Source: Cladocopium goreaui
Lineage: Eukaryota; Sar; Dinophyceae; Suessiales; Symbiodiniaceae
Length of the DNA: 64,000 nucleotides
Direction: 5' to 3'
NCBI GenBank assembly: GCA_947184155.2
Contig: CAMXCT020000274.1
Location: 211,451-275,450 of the forward strand
Below, in pieces: positions 51,201 to 56,377 of the stretch (positions are counted from its first letter, which is position 1; every line of letters starts with the position of its first letter). The notes beneath the pieces were generated by a model, which worked only from the letters and a program-made list of their open reading frames with translations, was not told where the DNA came from and did not search any database. A program made the translations under genes and the position numbers.

Positions 51201-53130
51201 TATCATCAGTACTGAGTATTGTTTGTTAAACCCACTAGCTCGCAAAGATCATACAAGTTCGACTACAAAAGATTATAAAAGATCTCCCGCAGTATGCAAA
51301 ACCTCATACATTAACTGGCTAATAATCCAAACAATACATGGGAACCACCCGCTTAATTAACTTACCATTCGTGAACCACATTGAAATGCTTAATTAATCT
51401 TAGATTTGCCGAAATATGATAATTCTATTCCTCCATGTTATATGGCTAGGACGTTAAGACGAAACCAAACTTTGCGGCACCAGGTGTGCCCATCCCCACC
51501 TGCCGGGAAGTCCTGTGTCACCCCCGGAGGTACGAGCTCACGAAGGGCTGGCGCGGCGCGGCTGGGGAATACCCAATCAAAAACGAACAGTTTGCTGCGG
51601 AAGATGACCCATTTATAGATGATTGAGTTGCTGTGAAAAAATGATGCTCGAGAAAGCAGTTACCGTCTTTTGAAAAGGCTAAGAAAAAAGGCAAATCCAC
51701 CTATTGAACATGGTGATTTTAGGTGATTTGCAATAGCTATGTTTACCAGAGGGTATGAGTTCTTGAACAACAGCTAGGTAGGTGTATACTCAACCATATT
51801 ACGGGAATCTAATAGGAAGAAATACCCTCTGGTTATTTAACATAGCCATGGAACATGGCCCATTTATAGATGGTTTACCTGGGTTTACCTATTAAAAATG
51901 GTGATTTTCCATGGCTATGTTAAATAACCAGAGGGTAAATAGGGGAGAGTTGGAACCAATCAATATCAGAAGTGGGTATGGATCAACATTAGGGTACCAA
52001 TGGAGAGACGACATGTGTAATGTTTACCCTCTGGTAAATTAACATAGCTATGGAAAATCACCATTTTTAATGGGTAAATCCACTATAAATAGCCATTTTC
52101 CATTGCTATGTTAGTTCACCAGAGGGTAATATCGAATCATCCATTCTGAATGGGAACATGCTTTGTAGCTAGGCTAGGAATTTGATTTGTGGTATTGATC
52201 TACATGGTTGAGCAAATTTATTAAATAACTTATAACTGTGGGTCCCTCTTGCTAAGTCCCAAGATAGATCACCAACCACAGAGAGGGGAATTGATCAAGA
52301 GATTTCAGATTTAAGTGCGATAAAAATATATATCTAATCTGACTATAGGAAAACACAAATATACAGTTGCAATACATGTATAATTCAAGTTCCAAAAAAA
52401 ATGCAAAAAAATGGTTATTGTTTTTTTTCAATATCTTGAACCAGACCCAATACAGTGACATCCTGGCGATAGTCAGATATGCCAAATGGATATTTCATTT
52501 ACAGACCAGGGTGCACACATAGTTGATTCATTGTCACGGGCAGGTCAGGATTTGAGCAATGAATCTTTATAAATATATTTGAAAAACAAATCTATTAAAA
52601 TAATCATGGACCTATATATTAATCTACACGTATGATTTTATGTTTATGATCTACAATTCCTTATCCCGCGTTATACAGAAAATAACGCTGGACAATGCCC
52701 AAAGGAATAAACCATTGAACATATTGTGCGTTATGCCTGTGTGGTTGCCTTGAGTCCAAGGTTTTGAGAAAATGATTTCTCAGGACTGTCTGGTTGGTTT
52801 TGCCACTGGCATTCAACATAGAACATAAAGTGGTGTCAACATTCCAGAAAAAAAACATTCCAGAAAGAAACATATCAGTCGTTATTTCATTCTCATGGAG
52901 TGGCAACACAATGTTTTAAACTGCCAAACCAAAGAAAAAAAACCTTCACTTTCACCATATTCACCAACAACACCACCACACTGCACAGGCCAGCCCCCCA
53001 AAAAGCGCACCAACTGGTGTATTCTCCAGGGTCTGATAGATGAACTCGGCATCATCGAAGTTCCAAACCTCGTAAATCACCGCAAAACTCAGCAACGACT
53101 TGGCGTTCAAGCTGTAACTGTAACTTCATA
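16250..53130 (-). CDS. Long multi-exon gene(s) with beta-strand modules, unrecognised
   Basis: More than 25 GC-richer islands on the minus strand read as exons between AT-rich introns. Several share a motif of Asn, two residues, an aromatic or Leu strand, then often Asn-Pro and Trp: NTLIFAIKLSRPVEHW (38.4 kb), NTLIFRFLGPG (50.7 kb), FQFMANITNPSW (41.2 kb), LNYLVVLSVYNPSEILSW (18.4 kb), ELYIFRIGF (32.8 kb). This looks like repeated beta-sandwich modules of a very large, possibly surface, protein; alveolates encode such giants, but I cannot name the family. Exons are on the same strand as the kinesin, fitting dinoflagellate unidirectional gene runs. Whether this is one gene or several is unknown, and most boundaries are approximate. 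Transcript evidence would be needed to join the exons. Confidence 0.45.
17096..17202. mobile_element. Long inverted repeat
   Basis: 'aatcaatggattggtttaaggg' and its complement, with 'acaggaaa' and 'tttcctgt' inside. It is similar in size to the other families, with no second copy seen. Confidence 0.7.
17215..17340 (-). CDS. Exon-like island, unrecognised
   Basis: The minus frame encodes LTFMRFFRGFNPTTWQISSY then AERGRAVRMFHVVAEAD. It lies immediately left of a perfect-stem inverted repeat (17096-17202). Confidence 0.4.
17361..17530. repeat. Degenerate 'ggttaataat' repeat
   Basis: Repeated 'atggttaataat' and 'aatggtgaataatgg' phrases; no coding signal. Confidence 0.7.
18098..18201. mobile_element. 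Family A inverted-repeat element
   Basis: 104 bp, same termini (TACCCTCTGGTAAACTAACA and inverse), body 'gaaaatcaccattttcaat'. Confidence 0.85.
18310..18397 (-). CDS. Exon-like island with YNP..W module motif
   Basis: Acceptor CTGCAG|GT. It encodes LNYLVVLSVYNPSEILSWGF. N-Y-strand-NP-W is the clearest instance of the module motif after 41.2 kb. Confidence 0.5.
19074..19219 (-). CDS. Exon-like island, beta-strand module
   Basis: Acceptor CGCAG|GT. The frame encodes VTVRYRNARPISAGAFSSEG then TSDMILDGDVKVEALAW. The D-M-x-L-x-G-D-x-x-V pattern recurs at 16.3 kb. Confidence 0.5.
19250..21267. other. Intron or spacer, no exon recognised
   Basis: AT-rich. A slightly GC-richer patch at 20230-20480 is open in more than one frame on both strands, but no frame stands out. 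TA microsatellite at 19880-20040. Confidence 0.4.
21268..21371. mobile_element. Family A inverted-repeat element, diverged
   Basis: Same termini but a diverged middle. It lies directly left of the 11-bp minisatellite. Confidence 0.75.
21424..22160. repeat. 11-bp minisatellite with 165-bp higher-order unit
   Basis: Units of CACCATTAAAT, CACCATGAATT and CACCATTAATT alternate for ~730 bp. The rare variant AAATCAACAT occurs at 21641 and again at 21806, 165 bp (15 units) later, with matching flanks. Confidence 0.92.
22204..22275 (-). CDS. Exon-like island, beta-strand module
   Basis: The minus frame encodes IDRPSRAKVWPEDDLVCLAL then TP at a GT donor. DRP...LV.L.L resembles the DRPGQANTLIF segment at 38.4 kb. 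Confidence 0.42.
22361..22435. mobile_element. Family B element, left part only
   Basis: 'gtttggtggtataactacacctctgaaaaatcatggagttcgtcagttgggaaggatta' matches family B; the right end is replaced by TA-rich sequence. Confidence 0.65.
23000..23130 (-). CDS. Exon-like island, beta-strand module
   Basis: The minus frame encodes VKFGGNVGSSPRHGVMFRLI then SAHKELPYTYLGVYYPGFAL; alternating beta pattern ending near a possible donor. Confidence 0.48.
23365..23530 (-). CDS. Exon-like island, unrecognised
   Basis: The minus frame encodes CDLNNHGLNEDLIVCAALVP then LLGKPRPEGFQWVHEPSKA. Long, open and protein-like. Confidence 0.48.
23943..24046. mobile_element. Family C inverted-repeat element
   Basis: TGGGTATGGGTCAAAAT...ATTTTGACCCACATCCA. 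Nearly identical to 37918-38020 across the whole length, including 'taaactagactaacatctgtggt'. Confidence 0.85.
24150..24258. mobile_element. Family C2 inverted-repeat element
   Basis: GGGGATGGGTCAAAACCCTGGTACC...TATCTATAGGTATTGACCCATAG, similar in layout to the 44.5- and 49.3-kb copies. Confidence 0.8.
24985..25075 (-). CDS. Exon-like island, unrecognised
   Basis: The minus frame reads RTQNPLKFRPGAQLPQLPQL, with a QLP repeat from a CAGCTGCGG trinucleotide-like duplication. Confidence 0.3.
25250..25355. mobile_element. Family A inverted-repeat element
   Basis: TACCCTCTGGT...ACCAGAGGGTA with a near-palindromic body. The 10 bases AATATGATAT occur immediately outside both ends, a possible target-site duplication, although the flanks are low-complexity. 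Confidence 0.85.
25981..26075. repeat. TATC/TGTC microsatellite
   Basis: 'tatctatctatctgtctgtctatct' with interruptions. Confidence 0.85.
26285..26393. mobile_element. Family A inverted-repeat element
   Basis: 109 bp, TACCCTCTGGTTATGTCA...ACCAGAGGGTA. Confidence 0.85.
27106..27215. mobile_element. Family A inverted-repeat element
   Basis: 110 bp; reverse-oriented relative to the 26.3-kb copy, to which it is very similar. Confidence 0.85.
27222..27290 (-). CDS. Exon-like island, unrecognised
   Basis: The minus frame reads YGWEKDDPPEIISAGNSPRM immediately beside a family A inverted repeat. Confidence 0.35.
27800..27885 (-). CDS. Exon-like island, unrecognised
   Basis: GC-rich block open in two minus frames (VALSPATKRLWAFTQTSWAP or CGAVAGNKKALGLHADELG). 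Confidence 0.3.
28302..28870. repeat. ~70-bp tandem array with one inverted copy
   Basis: Five to six units of 'ccctatgaacaatatgttgattggggtaa' plus 'aacatcaactttatcttcat' from about 28455 to 28865. A reverse-complement copy lies at 28302-28366, separated from them by a GAT microsatellite (28385-28432). Confidence 0.9.
28981..29104 (-). CDS. Exon, unrecognised
   Basis: Acceptor TTTGCAG|CT and donor GATGG|GTTAG bound a 124-nt exon encoding LVPGWIVQLAGEASEPIEGM then TFLDRRCRRLEELGQRL. It ends in a charged amphipathic helix. Confidence 0.55.
29291..29416. mobile_element. Family A-like element, diverged
   Basis: Ends TACCCTCT and GGAGGGTA; the body carries 'ggctagctggaaaatgatcc'. Confidence 0.5.
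30166..30724. repeat. TAGTACTTG 9-bp satellite
   Basis: About 60 units of TAGTACTTG with occasional 8-bp TAGTACTG and a few TAGTACATG variants at 30620-30650. Each unit contains the palindrome AGTACT, so single strands can fold into stacked hairpins. Confidence 0.95.
30763..31385 (-). repeat. ~210-bp tandem repeat, about three units
   Basis: Units carry 'acctactaaagtgaaatgg', 'aatttggcaattttgga' and 'agcttgctgcaatagtgaacccagcaaa'. The leftmost unit is shortened to ~150 bp. The minus frame (30736-31395) is open through all units, encoding repeated FQNCQIQTPSLSQKNQS text, but there is no other sign of a gene. Confidence 0.85.
31400..31985. other. Spacer, nothing recognised
   Basis: Homopolymer A/T tracts (31447-31500) and AT-rich sequence; no exon or inverted repeat was found. 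Confidence 0.4.
31990..32090 (-). CDS. Exon-like island, unrecognised
   Basis: Two minus frames are open (IKSNPMVTPTFNRTPRHRLW is the more protein-like). Frame uncertain. Confidence 0.32.
32757..32842 (-). CDS. Exon with N.L-YIFRIGF module motif
   Basis: Strong acceptor TTTTTTTCAG|CC. It encodes GLGIDLPRAMLKQNELYIFR then IGFGAQK, matching the N-x-x-F strand motif of the other modules. Confidence 0.52.
33067..33158. mobile_element. Family D inverted-repeat element
   Basis: CCTGAAATAGGGGTACCTCC...GGTACCTCCATTTCAGGAAACC. Related elements lie at 5941-6030, 39660-39770 and 45284-45396. Confidence 0.75.
33577..33684. mobile_element. Family E inverted-repeat element
   Basis: TGGGTATGTCTGAAAATGGGGTATACCCC...GGGTACACTATTTTCAGACAAACCCA. 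A similar but diverged element lies at 7378-7478. Confidence 0.75.
33690..33830 (-). CDS. Exon-like island, unrecognised
   Basis: The minus frame encodes QLGRIADGIVDPPGVYRVAS then QRLDLAVLGASGIRIHCWAD. Long, GC-rich, without stops. Confidence 0.48.
34432..34560 (-). CDS. Exon-like island, unrecognised
   Basis: Two minus frames are open (for example PGVFVLRGSERKCDLWPQSP). Frame and boundaries are uncertain. Confidence 0.3.
   Translation of the reverse strand, partial: TVYSSCQECLSFVEVSESATFGPKVRFPEDTGCKLPVSLEQR
35040..35190. repeat. Inverted TCTA / TAGA microsatellite
   Basis: TCTATCTG units on the left and TAGATAGA, GACAGACA units on the right, so the block can form one long hairpin. Confidence 0.8.
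35280..35367 (-). CDS. Exon-like island, beta-strand module
   Basis: Acceptor CTAAG|GT. The frame encodes DATVDGEMLVRAPYGFTFEE then DQRYL. DG.M.VRAP.GF.F is a typical beta-sandwich strand and turn. Confidence 0.5.
35641..36651. repeat. Compound ACAT/ACATT/ACACACAT microsatellite
   Basis: Blocks of ACATT (35660-35735), ACAT (35810-35925), TTGCATACA and CTTGCATAC 9-mers (36205-36380), then ACAC/ACAG/ACAA variants to the gap. Long open frames here are products of stop-free repeat, not genes. A GC-rich interruption lies at 36158-36182. Confidence 0.95.
36652..37172. other. Assembly gap (521 N)
   Basis: A run of N flanked on both sides by ACAT-type microsatellite, so the gap is probably unresolved repeat. 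Confidence 0.99.
37173..37445. repeat. ACATT/ACAT microsatellite right of the gap
   Basis: Continuation of the block left of the gap, ending in 'aacataacata' near 37395-37430. Confidence 0.95.
37490..37700 (-). CDS. Exon-like island, unrecognised
   Basis: The minus frame encodes LKLNPSWSISAGKPATVFTW then FETQGVSSRIGVFSTKLEMF. NPSW recurs from the 41.2-kb exon. Confidence 0.45.
37918..38020. mobile_element. Family C inverted-repeat element
   Basis: Second close copy of the element at 23.9 kb. Confidence 0.85.
38379..38507 (-). CDS. Exon with NTLIF module motif
   Basis: The best-defined exon of this gene: polypyrimidine acceptor TTTTTTCTCCAG|GA, 43 codons in phase 0, GC donor CACTGG|GCACC. 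It encodes DFVHSFDGREVFRARLG, then QANTLIFAIKLSRPVEHW. The pattern is a beta strand with a downstream Trp. Confidence 0.6.
39186..39350. repeat. TA-rich microsatellite cluster
   Basis: Alternating ATATAC blocks with 'catatactgtacacgca' duplicated (39173 and 39252). Similar TA runs occur near 1685, 7940-8005, 14160-14242, 22430-22595, 23135-23205, 23570-23620, 33265-33325 and 48120-48160. Confidence 0.85.
39400..39500 (-). CDS. Exon-like island, unrecognised
   Basis: The minus frame reads ARIPTLTEEQRCGALSTTTG then RIGRWDPM. It sits next to a TA microsatellite. Confidence 0.35.
39660..39772. mobile_element. Family D inverted-repeat element
   Basis: TGGGGGTTTCCATAGTCATGGGGGGTAC...GTACCCACATTTATGGAATCCCCA. 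Confidence 0.7.
39976..40050 (-). CDS. Exon-like island, unrecognised
   Basis: The minus frame reads WFKVNGPVPRRVGSDTYMKP. Short, flanked by AT-rich intron on both sides. Confidence 0.4.
40199..40290 (-). CDS. Exon-like island, unrecognised
   Basis: The minus frame encodes ALRSVRLDYSTAAQGFDITR then QMLEVPPG, ending at a possible GC donor (CCTGG|GCG). Confidence 0.45.
41130..41285 (-). CDS. Exon-like island with NP-W module motif
   Basis: The minus frame encodes SFQFMANITNPSWLGDVDGS, then CVEAVTGFGLLRLFVIG. The N..NP.W followed by V.GF is the recurring module pattern of this gene. Confidence 0.5.
41990..42112 (-). CDS. Exon-like island, unrecognised
   Basis: The minus frame encodes SAQSTLLNYPVTGTGNLDCG then TLVTLEPLVVPQFGIAKL. 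A second minus frame is open over the same bases, so the frame is inferred from composition. Confidence 0.42.
42318..42420 (-). CDS. Exon-like island, unrecognised
   Basis: The minus frame encodes AHVPVRELVAFVKRVVSSDL and then ATWPAHRARDFGEKEAG. Helical, with no stop codons across the GC-rich block. Confidence 0.42.
42700..42820 (-). CDS. Exon-like island, unrecognised
   Basis: The minus frame encodes LSEAAHHAFAVLSENPQAAA then KNTEISNGN, an amphipathic helix pattern. Confidence 0.42.
42870..42945. repeat. TATAG / TATGG pentamer repeat
   Basis: 'agtatagtatagtatagtatggtatggtatgg'. A shorter, related stretch follows near 43010-43030. Confidence 0.85.
43630..43755 (-). CDS. Exon-like island, unrecognised
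   Basis: The minus frame reads SPRNGRLVLRLRADQGLVVP then WSNKNQAVATRKP; a strand-turn-strand pattern consistent with the other modules. Confidence 0.42.
44280..44450 (-). CDS. Exon-like island, unrecognised
   Basis: The minus frame encodes GTPTTEFELRSLSGFQPGVV and then a Pro-rich stretch. A plus frame is also open, but the minus one has the more protein-like pattern. Confidence 0.4.
44480..44582. mobile_element. Family C2 inverted-repeat element
   Basis: GGCTATGGATCAAAACCCTGGTACCTAGTGAACCCC...AGGTATTGACCCATACCC. Confidence 0.85.
44974..45203. mobile_element. Family B element split by another inverted repeat
   Basis: Family B ends (CTGCTTGGTGGT and ACCACCAACCAG) are 230 bp apart instead of ~100. 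Inside, at about 45047-45172, is a second inverted repeat with ends TATCTGGGTAAATT and AATTTACCCAGATA. Confidence 0.75.
45284..45408. mobile_element. Family D inverted-repeat element
   Basis: GGGGCTTTGAAGAAATGGGGGTACCC...GAGTACCCCCCATTTTGGGAAAACCCC around 'gctggatggttgttttataag'. Confidence 0.75.
45410..45500 (-). CDS. Exon-like island, unrecognised
   Basis: The minus frame reads RVGASEARWVTREGGGTTAN and continues SASWF. It is bounded downstream by a GGGGTACCCCC-type inverted repeat. Confidence 0.4.
46094..46212. mobile_element. Family A-related element (ACCAGATGGTA variant)
   Basis: Shares 'gcatggtggatctttccatggcgaactgttagtcat' with 9550-9590, and further partial copies follow to 46460. 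Ends are degenerate. Confidence 0.6.
46465..46520 (-). CDS. Exon-like island, beta-strand module
   Basis: After an AG|GT acceptor the minus frame reads GGIEITVPEGTVPP, typical of a beta-sandwich strand pair. Short, so confidence is modest. Confidence 0.35.
47058..47145 (-). CDS. Exon-like island, beta-strand module
   Basis: The minus frame encodes ENLVQFRLETITDIPAGGWF, an alternating beta pattern with a T.IPAGGW turn like that of other modules here. Confidence 0.45.
47335..47485. repeat. GAT / CATGAT microsatellite
   Basis: (GAT)n, then 'ggcgcacttacaatcgtcatgatcat', then ATC repeats. The middle phrase is the reverse complement of bases just right of the GAT run at 28.4 kb. Confidence 0.85.
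47698..47801. mobile_element. Family A inverted-repeat element
   Basis: 104 bp with TACCCTCTGGTGAACTAACA ends; same length as the copies at 18.1 and 52.0 kb. Confidence 0.85.
47850..47940 (-). CDS. Exon-like island, unrecognised
   Basis: The minus frame reads APRVRSLKNAKVDYATTIIG. A short GCTCC pentamer repeat (about four units, near 47847-47870) sits at its downstream edge. Confidence 0.35.
48010..48065. repeat. ATAGTATATC 10-bp repeat
   Basis: Five units of 'atagtatatc'. Confidence 0.85.
48650..48726 (-). CDS. Exon-like island, unrecognised
   Basis: Acceptor TTGCAG|G, then SNRPAAAFVEAKPMIPGM and a GT donor. A long open plus frame covers the same bases. Confidence 0.3.
49330..49430. mobile_element. 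Family C2 inverted-repeat element, opposite orientation
   Basis: Close to the reverse complement of the 44.5-kb copy, showing that the family inserts in both orientations. Confidence 0.85.
49455..49540 (-). CDS. Exon-like island, unrecognised
   Basis: The minus frame includes VPSMTPTASTNAFFFDA after an AG|GT acceptor. It is short, with an ambiguous strand. Confidence 0.3.
49589..49683. mobile_element. Family B inverted-repeat element
   Basis: CTGGTTGGTGGTTTTAACC...GTTCCAAACCACCAACCAG, 95 bp. Confidence 0.85.
50310..50420 (-). CDS. Exon-like island, unrecognised
   Basis: The minus frame reads SIFAEFAVYGFAAPVEAATV. A plus frame is open as well, so strand is inferred from the neighbours. Confidence 0.35.
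50630..50745 (-). CDS. Exon-like island with NTLIF module motif
   Basis: The minus frame contains CATGLPNPRDGSNTLIFRF, matching the NTLIF strand at 38.4 kb. This shared motif is the main reason for assigning the 48-51 kb region to the minus strand. Confidence 0.45.
51490..51610 (-). CDS. Exon-like island, unrecognised
   Basis: GC-rich. The minus frame reads SKLFVFDWVFPSRAAPALRE; a plus frame (RYELTKGWRGAAGEYPIK) is also open. I prefer minus because all other supported exons are on that strand. Confidence 0.3.
51823..51937. mobile_element. Family A inverted-repeat element
   Basis: 115 bp. A second, half copy (right end only, to 51755) lies 70 bp away. Confidence 0.85.
52025..52128. mobile_element. 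Family A inverted-repeat element
   Basis: 104 bp, third family A copy within 400 bp. Confidence 0.85.
52995..53130 (-). CDS. Exon-like island, unrecognised
   Basis: The open minus frame includes LNAKSLLSFAVIYEVWNF followed by an acidic stretch. It is denser in hydrophobic-alternating residues than the plus frames. It is the rightmost exon candidate before the repeat region, so the gene's 5' part may be missing or disrupted there. Confidence 0.45.
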
Positions 53131-53399
53131 CATGTCAAAAGGGGCTGAACCTTTTATGCGTCTCAATTGATCTCCACTGACTGTAGCCATTCCCGGTTTC
53201 ATCAATATCTTAGAATCTTTGTATTTGTAAGGTCACCAAACCCCAATTGGGTTTCTCTGAAAATTGAGGAACCGAAAACTGAAGCCCAATATATAGTTTA
53301 GAACATCATTTTCGCAACAAAAAATCCAAATGGTTTAGTTTTTTAACATATTCGAAGGAGTTTTAGAAGTCAAACTTCCGGCAATATGGACAGATGCAA

Positions 53400-53990
53400 A
53401 AGCAGAGGTGGGAAGAGTCAGAGAAGAGAAGAGGGAGGAGAGAAGATCAGAGAAGAGAAAGAGTCAGAAGAAAGAAGATGCAGGTGCGCGAAAGGGTAGA
53501 AAAGTCGCGAAACACGGTGTTTCTCCAATGATTTGTGGCTCCGGCTGTCGAAAAGTAGGCTCGCTAAAGCGGCGGGTGCGGAGCCATCTGGCCAGATGAG
53601 AGATGAAAAATTGCACGCCATTGTGGCACAAAGCACATTTGCAAGTGAAAAAGCTAAAACACCTCACGTTCGGAGCGCTTTTGGAAGTTGCGATGTCGAA
53701 AAAGTGCAGGCCGTTGTGGCGCGAAGCACATTTCCAAGTCAAAATGTACAAAGCAGACACACCATTCTCAGACCACTTTTGGAAGTTGAGATTTTGAAAA
53801 AGTGCACGCCGTTGTGGCGCAAAGCCGTTTCGAAGTCAACACGTACAAAACACACTACGTTCAGAGCACTCTTGGAAGTTGAGATGTTCAAAAAGTGTAC
53901 GCCGTTGTGGCGCGAAGCACATTTCGAAGTCAAAATGTACAAAACACCACATGTCCGCGCCGCTTTTGGACGTTGAAGCGTTGTTTTGTG
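53400..53990 (+). repeat. ~96-bp tandem repeat with open plus frame
   Basis: Units starting 'ttggaagttg' near 53681, 53776 and 53872, with a partial one before and after. The plus frame (53533-53976) repeats KCTPLWREAHFEVKMYKTPH and related text. Similar ORFs recur, from memory and unchecked, in Symbiodiniaceae assemblies; I regard it as a repeat family rather than a host gene. Confidence 0.7.
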
Positions 53991-54299
53991 TGGCAAGCGC
54001 AAGGGACTCTCCACCGTGCCAAAAGTGAGAAAAACGTGACACATGAAGAGGGTTGAGGGATCTGCAAAGATAGATTTCGCGTGGCAGGCGCAGTACAAGA
54101 GACATGTCAGGCCGCTGATTTCCTAAGAAGGGTTGCATTTTGGAGCATCAGATCTTCAGGTTTGCGAAGATGATTTTGCAGCAGTTTGTATGAGTTGGCA
54201 TCACTTTTTCGTGGCAAGCGCAGTACTTTAGACAGATGGAGTGGAAAAATCGCAAAACGCATTAGTACGAGGCCGTCAGCTCTGCATTCAACTTTCCAT

Positions 54300-54450
54300 T
54301 CTTGAAGGAAGTCTCGCAGAATTCTTTCGTTTTTGACGTTGTCAGGTTCAAAAATTGAGGAAGTCTCGCAGAATTGCTGCGTTTTTGATGTTGCCAACTT
54401 CGAAAATGGAGGAAGTCTCGCAGAATTGCTTCGTTTTCAAGCTTGCAGAT
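54300..54450. repeat. 51-bp tandem repeat
   Basis: Three units beginning 'gaagtctcgcagaatt' near 54306, 54357 and 54408. Upstream, 'gtggcaagcgcagtac' recurs near 53989, 54075 and 54213. Probably part of the same family as the 96-bp array. Confidence 0.75.
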
Positions 54451-54479
54451 TGCAGATAGACAGATAGTTAGATAGACAG

Positions 54480-55020
54480 CTGCAACTACAACTACAACCA
54501 CCACTACACTACTACTACAAATACAAATACAAATAAACTACGCTACATTACACTACACTAATTAGACTACACTGCGCTACACTAATTACATCTAATTACA
54601 TTACACTACACTAATTGCACTACAACTACAACAACTACTACTACCACAGCTACAACAACAATGTCAACGACACCGCATTACACTACACTGCGCTAATTAC
54701 ACTGCAGCACGCTTCAACTACAACTACAAATGCAACTACACTACAACTGCACTACATTGCACTACACTACACTAATTACATTACATGACGCTACAACTAC
54801 AACTGCAACTGCAACTACAGTTGTAACTACCACTAAATTGCACTACACCACACTACACTAATTCCACTGCACCACACTACAACTACAACTACGACTACAC
54901 TACCTTACGCTGCACTACGCTAGTCTACACTACACTATACCACACTACAGTACACTACAACACACTACGTGCACTAATTCCACCACACCACAACTACAAC
55001 TACAACTGCAATTGCAGCTG
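54480..55020. repeat. Degenerate ACT/TACA simple repeat
   Basis: Runs of 'actacaact' and 'tacactacactaatt'. No coding signal. Confidence 0.85.
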
Positions 55021-55034
55021 CACTACACTTATTA

Positions 55035-55145
55035 CGGTTAACAACTCACTTCCAACACCGAAAATCAACTCACTCCCAACACCGACTCACTCCCAACACC
55101 AAGAACTCACTCCCAACAACAAAAATCAACTCACTTCCAACACAA
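55035..55145. repeat. ~18-bp tandem repeat (caactcactcccaacacc)
   Basis: About five imperfect units of 'aactcactcccaacacc'. Confidence 0.8.
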
Positions 55146-55256
55146 AAAGCACTTTTCGGCGTCGAGGGCGAGTCGATTTTCCATTACCCCATTGGTACTG
55201 AGGCGTCACTTCTGGAACCCCATCATAAACAAACATTACACGGCAAATGATCAACA

Positions 55257-55500
55257 CTGTGGGGTGGGGTGGGATGATAACGTTCATGTTCCTATGCACA
55301 CACAGGCACAGCAACCTCATCATCTTTCTTGCTGTTGAGCAGAGACAGGCACAGCTCTTTCATGATCAGTTACCGGTGGGGTGGGGTGAGTTAATAAGGT
55401 TCATGTTCCTATGCCGACACACGCACAGCAACCTCAGCATCTTTCTTGCTGTAGAGAACTTACACGCACTGCTCTTTCATGATCAGTTACCCGTGGGGTG
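55257..55500. repeat. Tandem duplication of ~120 bp
   Basis: Two copies of a block running from 'gtggggtgg' through 'gttcatgttcctatg', 'cacagcaacctca' and 'tttcatgatcagttacc'. The second copy ends in a G-rich run. Confidence 0.8.
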
Positions 55501-55531
55501 GGGGGGTGGGGGGGGTGGGGTGAAGAGGGGC
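55494..55531 (+). other. G-rich run, possible quadruplex
   Basis: Several G tracts of three to eight bases in 38 bp on the plus strand. Structure is inferred from the tracts only. Confidence 0.5.
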
Positions 55532-55720
55532 CCTAGCGTCTACTTCAAGATCAGCTAAGGCGTCTTCCCCAATGACAGCACTCTTTTACTCTCAGCCTGT
55601 TGCCGGTCAGTGCTTGTCTACAGGGTTACTCTATATACCTCTTGAGCCTTGAAGGGCGCATATAAATGTGCTCAATACTCATGCATGTACCTATGTAGGT
55701 ATTAGGTCGAAACAAAAACA

Positions 55721-55737
55721 CAGGCACAAATTCAAAA
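55721..55737. repeat. 17-bp direct repeat, distal copy
   Basis: Identical 17 bases to 62019-62035, 640 bp past the stop of the 1863-codon ORF. The two copies bracket the ORF like a target-site duplication; neighbouring bases differ on both sides. Confidence 0.9.
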
Positions 55738-56020
55738 GCAATGAGTAGAGCACTACGCCTTGCCGTACCCAATTGGTATTAAGAGTATCTTCCTGACTTC
55801 TCTACACAATGGCAAATAGCAAAAGAAACCGGAGTTACGCAGTGGCTTCGAATTGAAAAACACGTGAAAGCAGCGAATGTCCTAAGGACATGTCGAAAAA
55901 GAACAGCGGATTCGCTAATTTTTCCAGTAGTGACCAATGGTGCTTCGCGCACGGTCTCTCCACAGGCAAAATGCCTCGCTCTACCGGTGAAAGTTCGAAT
56001 TGAAAAGTTCGGGTTCGCAA

Positions 56021-56377
56021 GATTCAGAAATTCAGGTCATACGAAAACAATTGACCAAATCACGAAATAAACGGAAATAGCGGATCTCCAAAGTTGCTCA
56101 TTCAAGCAAACAATGGACTGAAATCGAAGTTGGTAAATTTTTGAAGTTCGCTCCATTCGGAGTGGTCTGCTCGCCGGATGATTCATGGAGATAAATGTAT
56201 ATAGTATCTCTATTTACAAGAGTCTCTATTTTACATTAAATTGAAGTTCAGACACTTGTGGCATTATCTCTATCTAAAAGAGTATATGCCATCTGTGTGA
56301 AATAAGTTGAACGCACAGAAAAACTGTACACGGCTTCTCATGCTGTGTTATCTTCAATTAAAGAAGTGTACACTCAC
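56021..56377. other. 3' flank of the 1863-codon ORF
   Basis: AT-rich, with duplicated 'atctctat..aagagt' phrases (56212-56230 and 56263-56285). I looked for a copia long terminal repeat (TGTT...AACA with a purine tract) and could not define one, because the partner LTR would be off the window. Confidence 0.4.

Noticed and set aside
48104..51620. A plus-strand gene (for example LLPEPAERIEQLAGTQKRL at 48.2 kb)
   Set aside because: Several plus frames are open, but minus frames of the same islands share the module motif (NTLIF at 50.7 kb). The 48.2-kb island remains undecided.
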